Source: Austropuccinia psidii (lineage: Eukaryota > Basidiomycota > Pucciniomycetes > Pucciniales > Sphaerophragmiaceae). Taken from it: a stretch of 64,000 nucleotides of DNA. The stretch spans positions 2,390,001-2,454,000 of the forward strand of contig JALGQZ010000017.1 of the NCBI GenBank assembly GCA_023105745.1, written 5' to 3'. This document shows, piece after piece, positions 11,581 to 23,537 of the stretch. Position numbers and translations under genes: made by a program. The notes under the pieces were generated by a model. The model was not told the origin of the DNA. It did not search any database and saw only the letters and a list, made by a program, of their open reading frames with translations. Each line of letters starts with the position of its first letter. Position 1 is the stretch's first letter.

Positions 11581-12560
11581 CAATGAAAGCTTAAAATACT
11601 GCTCCCTCTAGGTAGTGGTTAAGCTTCTCTATTTCCCATACTAACAATGAGAGCTCTGTTTGAGTGGATCCATATCTGGCTCCTGAGCCTTTCATCTGTC
11701 TCAATATATAAAATATTACCCCTTCTTTGGGTATCCCATTTACTAGTTGTCTCTGGTTGGGTGAAGCTCTTAGTCCTTGACTAAATGCAGCATCAATGTA
11801 TAGTTTGAATGGAAGCTCAAAGTAAGGCATCAATAGGGAAGGTGCAGGTGTAGGTTCATATTTGATTTTTTAAAATGCATTCCTCCTTTTCTCGGTAATT
11901 CAAATACTACATCTGGGAACATACCTTGTCTAGGCTGCTAGTCATATGTGCAAAGGATGTGATGTGGCTTCTGTAGTAACTAGAAAATCCTAGAGAATAT
12001 TTTATTTCTTTTATGTTCTTGGATACTGGTTTCTTCAGTAATGCAGCCAATGTATTCTGGTCTATGGCTAAGCTTAATCCTGAGACCTTATGCCCTAATG
12101 CCAAAAGATCTTTTTGGCTAAAAATTCAATTCTTGAGAGAAAGCTTTATATTAATTTCTATTCATTTGCTCAATATTCTTCCAATTTGTCCCATATGCAC
12201 CTCCCATGTTTTTGAGTATACAATGATATCATCAATGTACACTACCATCAACCCTTCCATTATTTTCTCTTTAAATATGGTGCCCATCATCCTTTGGAAG
12301 TGGGCTGGGGCATTTTTGATGCCAAATGGAATTCTGGTGTATTCATATTTTCCCATATGGCATATGATTCTTCATAGTTTGATGGAGTTTTGTTTTACTC
12401 CATTCTGATGGAAACCCTTTATGCATTACATATTTGTTATTAATTTGGATTTTGCAATTTTATCTAGTGCATGGGGTACCTTGATTCTTTGGTTTAGTTG
12501 CTCAGGGCTCTGAAATATCCACAAATACTATATTTTCCATCATTCCAAGTAATTAGAACT
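11581..12560 (-). pseudogene. Element H reverse transcriptase and RNase H remnant
   Basis: Three minus-strand blocks follow the Gypsy order. 12356-12162 carries YEYTRIPFGIKNAPAHFQRM and the RT catalytic box YIDDIIVYSKTW. 12104-11907 carries the RT connection (GHKVSGLSLAIDQNTLAALL). 11833-11591 carries RNase H ([39 protein letters not shown]). The blocks are separated by stops and frameshifts. Residues agree best with element E1, so H and E1 belong to the same group. Confidence 0.85.
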
Positions 12561-13463
12561 GGTTTAGTAACTTCTACTATTTCATTATGTCCTATTTTAT
12601 CAATACCTCCATCTCTGGGAGTTCAGTGACATTATTCTCAATTTCATTCCTAGTTTTCAGGATTGCTGGGTATGGGTGGGAAGGGTCTTCCAACATCCAG
12701 ATGTAATTCTCTATCATGCCTCTTTCTTTTTCCTAGGGGTTCACCCCCAATTGATAAAGCTAATATGTGCTTTCTTGATATTTTGAGTAATATGAGTTTC
12801 ATCTTACTGGTAAGTTGTGTCCCATATTAGGCTTATTTGAATTCTTCCAACAGATATTTAAGTATATTGTCCTTTTCAACATGGTTTATTCAAAGGAGAA
12901 CTTCTTGAATTTATTTGTTCCCATAGTAGGATAACTTTTCTTACTATTGCAAATTTCCATACCATACATCCTTTGGTGCTCTGTGCTAAGCAGTAATCCT
13001 TGTACTTGTCCATTAAAAAAGACTGAAAAATCATCTTTATTCATTTATTGCATTTTTTGTGGGGTGGAATTATCTCTTTGATAATTTTCTGAAGGGAGTC
13101 CATTATTCCTGAGGCACATGTGAAGTTCCTTGATTTTGTAGGGATTAATTATTCCTCCCATTTGGGGAAGTGATTATTTAAGTATTCTTTTTCCACTATG
13201 GAGCAACTTGCTTCAGTGTCAATTATCATTGGGTGTTTGGAGTTTTTAATGTATACTGTCAGATTTGTAGGTCTACCATGGATAAACCCCATACCCTTAT
13301 TTTGTGTTACCCAGAATTTTTGTGCATCCTGGGTGTGTTTACAGAACTCTTTGTCTGTGGTAACCTTTGGTATTCCAGAGTACAATTAAATGTATTTTAT
13401 ATCCAGTGAATTTTGTTCATTTAATTACACTATGTATTCCTCTATGTTTTCTGATTCACTCTG
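12561..13463 (-). pseudogene. Element H protease remnant and RT N-terminal region
   Basis: The best block is 13385-13149, which reads like E1's protease: CKHTQDAQKFWVTQNKGMGF then MIIDTEASCSIV. The active-site triad is DTE where DTG/DSG is expected, so the catalytic motif is itself mutated. Sequence down to 12561 contains shorter matches to the E1 RT N-terminus. The segment ends abruptly at 13463, where element A is inserted. The gag part of H resumes at 23538. Confidence 0.75.
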
Positions 13464-15291
13464 TGTAAGGTGTGGATATGAAACTTTGATTAAAAATCAA
13501 GTACTTTTCCTGTCCTCAAAATTTGTATAAGGTAAAAATCAATTAAAAATAGTAAAGGATATTATTTTTAAGAGAAAACATGCAAAATTTATTGTTTATA
13601 ACTTTATTAGTAGAAAACAATAATATTATAAAGATTTATTGTTTGAACAACAATAAAAATTTATCCAAAAATACTCTACAAGAGATATTTAAGGCTACAA
13701 AAGAAATTTCTTGAAGAGCAATTTCAATTGGAATTAATTGAGCAAAGAACTGCAAGCAATTAATTAAAGAAAAAAGTCTTTAAAAAGAATATTCAAGAGA
13801 AAACACGCCCAAAAGTGACCAGAGTGAATTTGGAAACAAAGTGACGAAGTTTACAGTGATGAAAGATGCTTTAATTCACTTTTGGGGTGGTTCAGGGGTA
13901 AAAATGATTATAAAAGTTACAAACAAGGATTATAATGATTTTTTTTACATGGTTAAAAGGGTTCAAAATTATTTAAAAAAGGTGGTTAGAATCTTTTATT
14001 GATTGGTTTAACATTGTTTAAACTAATTATAAAAGGAAAAGATTCTAACATGAAGAGAAAAGTGGGGCAAAGAAGACATTCTTTTCTAGCCATCAATTCT
14101 CTTACTTCAAAAGTAAAATTTACTCTTGTCAGTCGTGAAAAACAGTCTGAAAACAGAAAAGCCAATTATGACATCATTGAACCCTGGTTTAGACCAAAAA
14201 GGGCTGGTTTAAGCCATTTTTAGCCATTTTTAGCCATTTTAGACCCTTAAATCAGCAATTATTATAGCAAAACCAGGCCTAGCGCCTTCAAAACACGTCA
14301 GAATGTGTGTCAGAGGCGTAGAAACCAGTTAAAACTGTTTTTACAATGATTTTTTTATCTTAAGGGTAGTTTTACCCTCTTGGCAACAGCTAAAACTACC
14401 CCAGTTGGTATCAAAACCTCATCATCAATTGAGTCCACAGACCCTGTAACTCAATTCCAGGCCAAAATTGATGAAAATTTGCGTGAATTTTGACATCCCA
14501 CGCCTGTCAGCAAGGATTTTGGGGGTCTAGCTCCCCCTTAGAACTGGAGTTCCTTTTCCCCCCCAATTTTAATCCTTCCAATTTATTTTTCCTTTAATTC
14601 CTCATCATGTATTATACTTATAATTTACATATGTAATTCAATTGAGTTGTACAGTACAATACAGTAATAATTGATACCTCATATGTAAATAAAAGTTCAC
14701 TTATGTAATACACGCGCACATTTGGACATTTCAATTGAATTCAATTGAAAATACTTCAATTCCTCATACCTTCTAAACTAAACACAACACCTCAATTTTA
14801 ACACAAAAATTTATGGTTAACACCACATGTGGTGTGAATTAAATTAAAGTTTTGAGGATTTTCAACTTTTGTATTGAAAATACTAAAAACTTAATTTAAG
14901 CTTATTTAGAGTTGAGTTACAAGAATTTCACTCAGAGGTGACCCCACCTAATTTATTATGAGGAATCCAATGGTGAAATAATTTTTAGATGTTTATTTAA
15001 TAGATAAAAAGTTAAAATAATTTTTATTTAACTTTTTTCCAAATTTATTTATTTTCTCACAATTTTGTTAAAATTTCATTTTTACTTAATTTTTTCAAGT
15101 ATAAATGTAATGTTATACTTACAAACTTTCATGTATTTTTATTTTTAAATTGTAATGAATTTTTTATTTTTAATATAAATTTATATTTATATTTTGATTT
15201 TTATTTTAATAATATAAATTTTATTTATATTAATATGTTATTTTTGTATTTGTGGTCTTTTGGGTATATGAAATTACCTATAAGGCTCACA
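13464..15291 (-). repeat. Element A 3' LTR (1828 bp)
   Basis: It starts TGTAAGGTGTGGATATG and ends AAGGCTCACA. Its direct-repeat partner is 21711-23532. A hairpin-forming inverted repeat (GGGTAGTTTTA at 14364-14374, TAAAACTACCC at 14391-14401, 16-nt loop) is kept in both LTRs. A short tandem repeat of TAGCCATTTT units lies near 14211-14240. Confidence 0.95.
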
Positions 15292-15303
15292 TTCCCTCCC
15301 CTT
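15292..15303 (-). promoter_or_regulatory. Element A polypurine tract
   Basis: The minus strand reads AAGGGGAGGGAA directly before the 3' LTR start TGTGAGCC. This is the expected purine-rich primer site for plus-strand DNA synthesis. Element B has GGTGGTAGGGAA at the same place. Confidence 0.85.
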
Positions 15304-15314
15304 AAAAAAGAATA

Positions 15315-18300
15315 TTACTTTGTAATATTGGTGTTTCTATTTTTTCCAAATCTCCTGAGGAGTTTGGTAGCTTCTGGTATATTTTTTTCTTCTAACCATT
15401 CATCTTCACAAGTTGGGTCACTGTACCTAACAAGGTATTCCCTCACTTTCTTGGTTCTTACTTTCCTTTCTTTAAGAACTTTGGTAATTTTCTTAGTACC
15501 AGATGTCTCAATAGGAGGTATAACTTGGGGAGCTTTATTCCTAAAGGGGAATTTTTCAGCATCACTAGATTTATATGGCTTTATCAACCTCACTGGAAAT
15601 TTATGATGCTTATTGCTAAGTTCTGCAGATAACTCCACTTCAACAGCATTTTCTCCATGGAGGGCCTTAATAACAAAAGGTCCTGCAAAGAAGTCTTTCA
15701 ACCTTTTACATCCTTTGATGTTATTGACTTTAGTGGAGGATACAAGAACTAGGTCCCCCACTTTGAAGTCTGGAGTTGCATGTCATTTATCCCATTTGTC
15801 TTTAGCATATGCAAAAGAGTCCTCCATGCACCTTACTGCATGCTTTCTAGCTTTGTCTAGCATTCCTTTGAAGCTAGCAGCTGTGGGATGTATCTCTATC
15901 GAGTCTTTCCTCAAGGAATCTTGGGGTAACTTGGGGTTCCATCCTTTTTCCAGAATAGCAGGATTCTGATTGGTACTGGCATGGATTGATGTTTTATATG
16001 CTAATTCCAGTGCTGGAAATAGAGTACACCAATCATGGGTAAATCCATCACAATCTTTGAATTCGAGGCCATATGCACAAAATCTTCTCACCATGTCCTC
16101 TAAGGTTTGGATCATCCTTTCAGCAAGGCCATCAGTTTGTGGGTGGTAGGCTGTAGAGGAAGACAGTTTAGTGCCAAATAATTGGTGAAGATTTGTCCAT
16201 AGTGCTGAAGTGAATTTGGGATCCCTATCACTAATGATATTTGTAAATATCCCAGTCCATGAAACTACTCGATTCTATATCAGAAGAGCTGTATCCATGG
16301 CTGTATCATCTTTGTGACATGGTAAAAAGATGGAAGTTTTACTGAAACTGTCCACAATTACTAGGCATGCATTATACCTTCTGTCACCTCCTGGTGGTAG
16401 GCCAGTTACCCAATCCATATGGACAATTTCCCAAGGTCTGCTTGGTTCTTGGATTTTTATCATATTTCCAAGTCTCTTGCCAGTGGATTTATTTGCCTTT
16501 TGGCATCTGTCACAAGTTTTGCAATACTCTGCAACATCTTTCTGCCACATTGGCCACCATATGCAGGTCTTTACTTTCTCTCTTGTTCTGTCTTCAGACA
16601 GATTTCCTGAAAAGGGACTATCATGGCATTCTTTCAGTACAAGATTGATTAATGACCTGTCTACAACTGTCATGACACATGTGTGCTTGGTCCTGTGGGA
16701 AATTATCCCATCCAGTAGGTGAAATCTTCCTTCATCATAAGATTTTCTCCATACTTCATCCAAGGCATGTATTAGAGAGTTGTCTTTACAGTCTTTGTTA
16801 AGTAATTGGCATAAGATGGTGCAATTCTTGTCTTGAGTATAACTACTTCTAACTCCTTCAAAGAAGGTGGTGTTCAAGTCTGTAACACTTATTCCTTCTA
16901 TTGGAATTTGTGGTGAAGCTTCTCCTGGCACATAAGCAGGATTATCAATATTATTTGGTAATGGCCATATGCTTAGTCCATCTGCATTCTTATGAATATT
17001 CCCATCCTTATGAACAATAGTCATATTGCCTCTGTATTCTTGTATGGCTATTTGCCATCTGAGCATATGTCTGTTGGGTGTTGTAATGTTTAAAAGTGAT
17101 TTGACAGCTGTACAATCTGTTATCACCTCAAAAACACATCCCTCTAAGAAGTAGTTCAATTTCTCCAAGGCCCAGACAAGGCATAGACATTCCATCTAAC
17201 TTGCTCCATATCTGGCTTCAGTTGGTTTGATTTGCCTGGATATGAAACATATGGGTCCTTCTACAGGTTTATCATTTATGATCTGAACTTGGTGAAGTGC
17301 AGCACCTAGCCCATCCCCTGAGGCATCAATATACAGCTTGAAAGGCAATTTAAAGTCTGGCATCAGTAAGAGTGGAGCAGTGGTCAATGCTTCTCTTAGA
17401 GACTCAAAAGCTGTAACTCTGTCAAAAGTCATTTCAAATACTGTGTCTTTGTCAGACAATTTATAAAGTGGTCTTGCTATGGATGCAAAATCTTCAATGT
17501 GCTGCCTGTAATATCCTGCAAAACCTAACAATGACTGAATTTTCTTTTTGTTCTGAGGCATGGGTTTTAGCAATACTGCTGCAACTTTGTTTTTGTCAAT
17601 TCCAAGGGATAAACCAGATACAACATGCCCTAGTGCTTTAAGTTCCTTAAATCCAAAATGACATTTCTTCAAGGATATTTTCATATTTACTGATTGAATT
17701 CTTGTCAAAACTCTGGACAATCTGTACATGTGCTCTTCCCACGTCTTGGAACAGACAATAATGTCATCAATGTAAATGATTAACCATCCCTCTGAGAGTT
17801 CTTCAGGGAAGATTTCATTCATCATTCTTTGGAAGTGTGAAGGTGCATTTGTGATACCAAAGGGCATGCTCAAGTTTTCATACACTCCACAATGAACAAT
17901 AATTCTCAAGTATTTTCTTGCTCTTGGTGTCACCACATTTTGATGGAATCCTTTAAGGGCATCCATAGTGGTTATATACACTGCTTGAGATATTTGAGTA
18001 AGGGAAATTTGGATTTTTGGTTATTAATATCTGCCTGGAACAGTGTAAGTGTTCAGAGCCCTAAAGTCCCCAACCATTCTGGATTTTCCATTATGCCACG
18101 CCACTATGACTGGTGTAGTTATTTCTACTTCTTCATTGTGGCCTACTTTTCTTATTACACAAAGGTCCAGAAGTTCTTTGATATGAATTTCTAGAGCTTC
18201 TCTTGATTTTGGACTTGCTGGATAGGCAGGTCTTCTTAAGAGTGGTGGATAAGGTCTCTCAATGTTAAGAATGATATCAACTTCATGACCAATAATTGCT

Positions 18301-19259
18301 CCTAGAGGTTCTTTGTCTGTAGCAAATGCTCCTCTGTGGTCATACAAAAGGGAAGAAAGTTCATTTTCTTGTTTATCAGTCATATGAAGGCTTATTTCAG
18401 CCTCATTTAACTGTTCAGACTTGAATTTTTCTAACTCTAAGTTGACTGGTTATACTTTGTTTACTGTAATTTGTCTTTTAAATGGTAAAAAGGCAAATTT
18501 TTGGCGCTTATTGTCTCCAATAGTAAAGTATCTGTCTTTGTTATTATGAAAATCTATCCCATAAATGATTAAATAGTCATTTCCCAATATAAAATGGGTA
18601 CAAGAGCAATTTTCCATAACAAAAAATTCAACAGTGATTCTTAAATTCCCATTTATGTGTGGGAATATGACATTGGTATCAAAGATTCCTAATGCTTTCA
18701 TTTGGTTACTTGCACTGTTGAATTTTATTCCATAAATTGGTAACAATTGGTCTTCAAAATTTGGTACACAAGTATTAAGAAAAGATTTTCCAACACAAGA
18801 GCAGAAGGCTCCTGGGTCAAGCAAAAGCTTGGTGGGCTTTTTGTCAATCACCACTTCTGTTATACAGGAGTTACCAGCTGTATAACCTTTTCCTCTGTTT
18901 GGTTTTGTCTTCATAAGTTGTGCATCTTGAACTTTTGATAAATCAACTTGACCATTGCTCAATTGTGGCAAGTGGGAATAAGATTCCATGATGTCAAAAG
19001 TGGCATTGATATTTTGTATATCTTTTGAAGATTCAGAAAATATGGATGACTTATCATCTGAATTGTCTTCAATTATGTCTTCTTTTTCAACATCTGGTTC
19101 CTTTGCAATGTCAATCTCATTGATTTTCCACCTTTTTGGACATGTATTGGCTAAATGGGTGGTTCTTTGGCAAATATGGCATTTTCTAACTGTATCTGCT
19201 GATTTATACTTGATATTACTAGAATTTCTTTGGGGTTTTTGTTCACAGAATCTTGCCAA
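15315..19259 (-). pseudogene. pol: Element A zinc knuckle-protease-RT-RNase H-integrase frame
   Basis: One minus-strand frame carries, in order: zinc knuckle CHICQRTTHLANTC (~19180), protease with the unusual triad DPGAF (~18815), RT with YIDDIIVCS (~17765), RNase H ([13 protein letters not shown], ~17330), and an integrase with HHCC region (~16500-16650), [11 protein letters not shown] and QTDGLAERMIQ (~16120). A GPF-type C-terminus and a divergent chromo-like tail (REYLVRYSDPTCEDEWL) follow. In-frame stops break it near 18450, at about 18021-18026 (two TAA), 17196, 16275 and 15783. Several replace codons that are CAG, TGG or similar in relatives, so transitions explain many of them. The frame begins inside the gag frame by a +2 overlap. 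Element B has no such shift here, so an indel near 19240 is likely. Confidence 0.92.
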
Positions 19260-21238
19260 GGTGTATTAAACCTTGATTTGAGATTCACCCTACTAGAACC
19301 AATTTTGGTTCTTGTGGTTACTTCTTCTAGTATATTGATAATATCCTCTTCTGAAGATTGTTCAGTAGTCCTGCTTTTGATAGCATGCTCTAAGTCACCT
19401 CCACATTGTCTCAGAATTTTTCTATGAATCATAAATTCTGACATGTCAGGATATAATGCTGTTAATCTGTCCTTTTGTTGGCAAAACCATGGTAAAGCTT
19501 TGTCTTTATCAGCATTAAATTTGGCAGATTCAAAGGCTGTTTCAACTTTAAACCTCCAAGCATCATTTTCCCATTTGTTGATGATTTGGCTTTTCCGCCA
19601 AGTCCAACTCTGGTGTTCATGTGCTTGTCTTATTTTGATGTACCATCTGAGAGCTGATCTGGTAAACAAGGGGTTAAACCTGGCTGTTACCAATCTGTCT
19701 GGTAATTCAAAATCCTCTTTGATCATGTCAATACCTCTAATGAATTCCGTATGGTCATACTCTCCTTCACCACTGAAGTGAGGCCGTTCTTTAAGTTTTG
19801 GAACTTCTTTCAAGAGTGCTTGGCCCATTGATGGTTCCAAGGTATGAAAAGAAGTGGATAATTCATTTTTTAATTGTGAATTATCAGGATCCAATACTTG
19901 TGGATTTGGAATTCTTGTGCCCTCATTTTGATTTAGAGGTGTAGACATTCTTGGTAAGGGTTTCAGTATTTGTTCAATGTAATTCATTTTACTGTTGCTA
20001 CACCTTTGGGAATTTCTGTATTCATGTTGGAAGCTTTGTATTAAATTTATTACTTCAATTTTGTACATGTCTTCCTTATGTGTCAGTTCTTGCCATAACT
20101 CTGTCTGTCTTGTATTATCAGCAGTGACTTGATTAAATTTCATTGATAATTTTGATATTTCTTCTTGTGAAGCATCAAAACACTTTTTCAAGGCAATGGT
20201 ATATGTCTTTACTTCAGTAAATGAATTTGAAATGTCATCAAGGACTTTCTTGTTATCTGTCTTGATAATATTTATGGCTTGTTTAATTCTTGTTTCAATT
20301 ATGTCATCAATATTGAATTTAGAATATTTATCTGTTAATTCTTTAATAATGGCAGATTGTTCATTTATTTTATTGTTAGAAGAATTATCATTATTGGAAT
20401 TTTTAATTGTTCTCAAAACTTTTTCAAAACACATAAGTGTTTCATTAATTTGGCACAGACTCAGGTTGTTTGTTTTAATGTTGTTACAAATGGTGTCATT
20501 TTTATCAGAAAGATGTTTTTTCACGTCATTTATAGCATTATACAACTCTGGGATGGAATCAAATATGTCAGAAATCATTTCTGGAACCTTAATCTGGCTT
20601 CCTCCTTCTTCTGTAATTCCATCATGGTTCTGGCCATCTGAAATACATTTTCCATGGCATCCTGCTGAATCTTTGGGATTCTGTAGCCCTGGCTGTAATG
20701 TTTTGGGGCTGGTGCCTTCCCTTTGCCCTTGTTTGGAGTTTGTGGCTGCTTTTTCACGTTGGAATTGCTGCTGCTGGCCACTGGGGCTGTTTTTGGCACT
20801 GGTTTGGCTGGTGGAGGGTTGTTTTTCCTCCATTCTAGTGTCAAAAGCATCATGTTTTTCTTCTCCATCAATGGATGCCATCCATTGAGCAATTTGCAAG
20901 TGTTGGGATGGCCCAAGAATTTTCTTACTGTCAGGTAAGAATTCATGCAATTCTTCCACAGGTCTGCAAGGATCTGGTACTCCTTGAATTGGAGTGCATT
21001 GTTGTATGCACTGTGGCTGGCTTTGTATATGTCCACAGAGGCTTGTTGTGGCGGTGTCAGCTCTTTTTGAAGGTAAAATGGTATTATCAGCTTCAGAATG
21101 ACCCATTTTAGTTGTTTGGAAGTCATCAACCGACCCTTTTCCTTCTGTACCTGATTGGCCTCTGCCATAATCACGTCTATTACCTTTTTGGGAGCTGCTT
21201 GAGGGGTTGTAGCTGGCTCCTGACCTGATTGAAGGCAT
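19151..21238 (-). pseudogene. gag: Element A gag (frame 1): N-terminal region, coiled coils and capsid
   Basis: This 695-codon ORF starts at an ATG (MPSIRSGASYNPSSSS). It runs through a Gln/Ser-rich N-terminus, then long charged helical segments around residues 230-450, then a capsid region with the hallmark HFSGEGEYDHTEFIRGID and SWTWRKSQIINKW. It ends in LENAIFAKEPPI after running out of frame just before the zinc knuckle. The capsid section aligns well with element B (TFTGEGEYDHMSFIKTID). Its N-terminal third overlaps a second open frame (20575-21174). The C-terminal frame break means no Gag-Pol fusion from this copy. Confidence 0.87.
20575..21174 (-). CDS. Element A overlapping ORF, frame 2 (+1 to gag), 199 codons
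   Basis: This ORF lies wholly inside the gag frame in the +1 phase. It contains CMNSYLTVRKFL and LLNGWHPL, then a Lys/Pro-rich linker and a C-terminal helix YRIPKIQQDAMENVFQMART. Element B's ORF at 41159-41605 matches at VMNSWHILKKFL, YSNGWNPL and YRIPRIQKDAMDNFFNMART, in the same relative phase. It could be a separately translated accessory protein, an alternative Gag, or a by-product of codon constraint in frame 1. I do not recognise a fold. Confidence 0.5.
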   Translation of the reverse strand: MIMAEANQVQKEKGRLMTSKQLKWVILKLIIPFYLQKELTPPQQASVDIYKASHSAYNNALQFKEYQILADLWKNCMNSYLTVRKFLGHPNTCKLLNGWHPLMEKKNMMLLTLEWRKNNPPPAKPVPKTAPVASSSNSNVKKQPQTPNKGKGKAPAPKHYSQGYRIPKIQQDAMENVFQMARTMMELQKKEEARLRFQK

Positions 21239-21289
21239 AATTATGGTTTAAAAAGGTTTAAAATAGTATTTTTACGTCAAAAAACTTAC

Positions 21290-21487
21290 TATTGGCCAAA
21301 TTTTTAGCTTTCTGAAGGGTATTACTTATGTCCAAGTTAATCAATTCAGAAGATATTGGTTCAGGTTGGTTATTTTGAGTCACAATAACAGTACTATTAT
21401 GATCAGAATTAACAGTACTGGCAGGGATAATGCTGGTTACTGTTGAGGCTGTTTCAATATTTTCTTGTCTTAGCACGTTGTCAGACA
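21290..21487 (-). CDS. Element A 5' gag exon
   Basis: This short coding stretch is rich in Ser, Thr, Val and Asn. A splice acceptor (AATCGTAG) ends at 21488 and a donor (GTAAGT) begins at 21289. It is equivalent in place to the exons of E1 (3721-4020) and B (41928-42077). There is no initiator ATG at its start. The acceptor for the next exon is uncertain: B has TTCTTTAG before ATTATGAC, while A has no AG at that spot, so a later AG may be used. Confidence 0.5.
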
Positions 21488-21692
21488 CTACGATTAATGA
21501 AAAAGCCAATTAATTAAGTAAAAAAAGGTTATGTCAAAAAAAGAAATAAAAATATAAGCCTCACTTATAATATGAAAAAAGTTATTTTTTATGGATTTTT
21601 TGGATTATAAGTATTTTTTATATGTTTTTAAACTTTTCAATATAAGAAAAAAGATTTAAAAAGAGTGAAAAAATATGTCACAGGTAAAATAT

Positions 21693-21710
21693 CACGGCTG
21701 GGCCCCCAAA
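21693..21710 (-). promoter_or_regulatory. Candidate primer-binding site of element A
   Basis: The minus strand reads TTTGGGGGCCCAGCCGTG immediately inside the 5' LTR. It shares TTTGGGGGCC, GCC and TG positions with the equivalent blocks of B and E1. Its position and conservation fit a tRNA-primed minus-strand start; the tRNA is not identified. Confidence 0.55.
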
Positions 21711-23532
21711 TGTAAGGTGTGGATATGAAACTTTGATTAAAAATCAAGTACTTTTCCTGTCCTCAAAATTTGTATAAGGTAAAAATCAATTAAAAATAGT
21801 AAAGGATATTATTTTTAAGAGAAAACACGCCAATTTTATTTTTTATAACTTCATTAGTATAAAACAATAATTTTATAAAAATTTATTGTTTTACCAACAA
21901 TAAATATTTATCCCAAAAATACCCTACAAGAGATATTTAAGGCTACAAAAGATATTTCTACAAGAGCAATTTCAATTGGAATTAATTGAGCAAAGAGATG
22001 CAAAAAATTAATTAGAGAACAAAGTCTTCACAAAGAATATTAAAGAGAACACATGCCCAAAAGTGACCAGAGTGAATTTGGAAACAAAGTGACAAAGTTT
22101 ACAGTGATGAAAGATGCTTTAATTCACTTTTGGGGTGGTTCAGGGGTAAAAATGATTCTAAAAGTTACAAACAATGATTATAATGATTTTTTTTACGTGG
22201 TTAGAAAGGTTCAAAATGATCTAAAAAAGGTGGTTGGAATATTTTATTGATTGGTTTAACAATGTTTAAACTAAATATAAAAGGAAAAGATTCTAACATG
22301 AAGAGAAAAGTGGGGCAAAGAAGACATTCTTTTATAGCCATCAATTCTCTTACTGCAAAAATAAAATTTACTCTTGTCAGTCGTGAAAAACAGTCTGACA
22401 ACAGAAAAGCCAATTATGACATCATTGAACCCTGGTTTAGACCAAAAAGGGCTGGTTTAAGCCATTTTTAGCCATTTTTAGCCATTTTACACCCTTAAAT
22501 CAGCCATTACTATAGCAATACCAGGCCTGGAGCCTTCAAAACACGTCAGAATGTGTGTCAGAGGCGTAGAAACCAGTTAAAACTGTTTTTACTATGATTG
22601 TTTTATCTTAAGGGTAGTTTTACCCTCTTGGCAACAGCTAAAACTACCCCAGTTGGTATCAAAACCTCATCATCAATTGAGTCCACAGACCCTGTAACTC
22701 AATTCCAGGCCAAATGTGATGAACTTTTGCGTGAATTTTGACATCCCATGCCTGTCAGCAAGGAATTTGGGGGTCTAGCTCCCCCTTAGAGCTGGAGTTC
22801 CTTTTCCCCCCCAATTTTAATCTTTCCAATTTATTTTTCCTTTAATTCCTCATCATGTATTATACTTATAATTTACATATGTAATTCAATTGAGTTGTAC
22901 AGTACAATACAGTAATAATTGATACCTCATATGTAAATAAAAGTTCACTTATGTAATACACGCGCACATTTTGACATTTCAATTGAATTCAATTGAAAAT
23001 ACTTCAATTCCTCATAACTTCTAAACTAAACACAACACCTCAACTTTAACACAAAAATTGATGGTTAACACCACATGTGGTATGAATTAAATTAAAGTTT
23101 TGAGGATTTTCAACTTTTGTATTGAAAATACTAAAAACTTAATTTAAGCTTATTTAGAGTTGAGTTACAAGAATTTCACTCAGAGGTGCCCCACCTAATT
23201 TTTTATGAGGAATCCAATGGTTAAATAATTTTTATATGTTTATTTAATGGATAAAAAGTTATAATGATTTTTATTTAACTTTTTTCCAAATTTATTTATT
23301 TTTTCACAATTTTGTTAAAATTTCATTTTTACTTAATTTCTTCAAGTATAAATGTAATTTTATACTTACAAAATTTAATGTATTTTTAATTTTAAATTGC
23401 AATGAATTTTTTATTTTTAATATAATTTTATATTTATATTTTGATTTTTATAATATAAATTTTATTTATATTAATATGTTATTTTTGTATTTGTGGTCTT
23501 TTGGGTATATGAAATTACCTCTAAGGCTCACA
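21711..23532 (-). repeat. Element A 5' LTR (1822 bp)
   Basis: Same termini as the 3' copy (TGTAAGGTGTGG ... GGCTCACA). The conserved hairpin arms are at 22612-22622 and 22639-22649. On the minus strand this copy should carry the promoter. A 74-codon ORF on the opposite strand occurs in both LTRs but shows no sign of protein-level constraint. Confidence 0.95.
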
Positions 23533-23537
23533 CTCTG

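Larger units (their letters stand above)
13464..23532 (-). mobile_element. Element A: full-length Gypsy/Ty3 retrotransposon, inactivated
   Basis: This is a complete 10.07-kb insertion with LTRs at both ends, a polypurine tract, pol, gag and a primer-binding block, transcribed on the minus strand. It is flanked by the 5-bp target duplication CTCTG (13459-13463 and 23533-23537). It interrupts H between the gag zinc-knuckle region (23538 onward) and protease (up to 13463). Pol has several stop codons and gag a frameshift, so this copy is not autonomous. LTR lengths of 1828 and 1822 bp and scattered differences point to an insertion older than B and Copia. Confidence 0.95.

Noticed and set aside
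13999..22471. 74-codon ORF on the plus strand in both LTRs of element A (13999-14223 and 22247-22471)
   Set aside because: The differences I could read between the copies change amino acids, and the ORF is antisense to the element. No sign of protein-level constraint.
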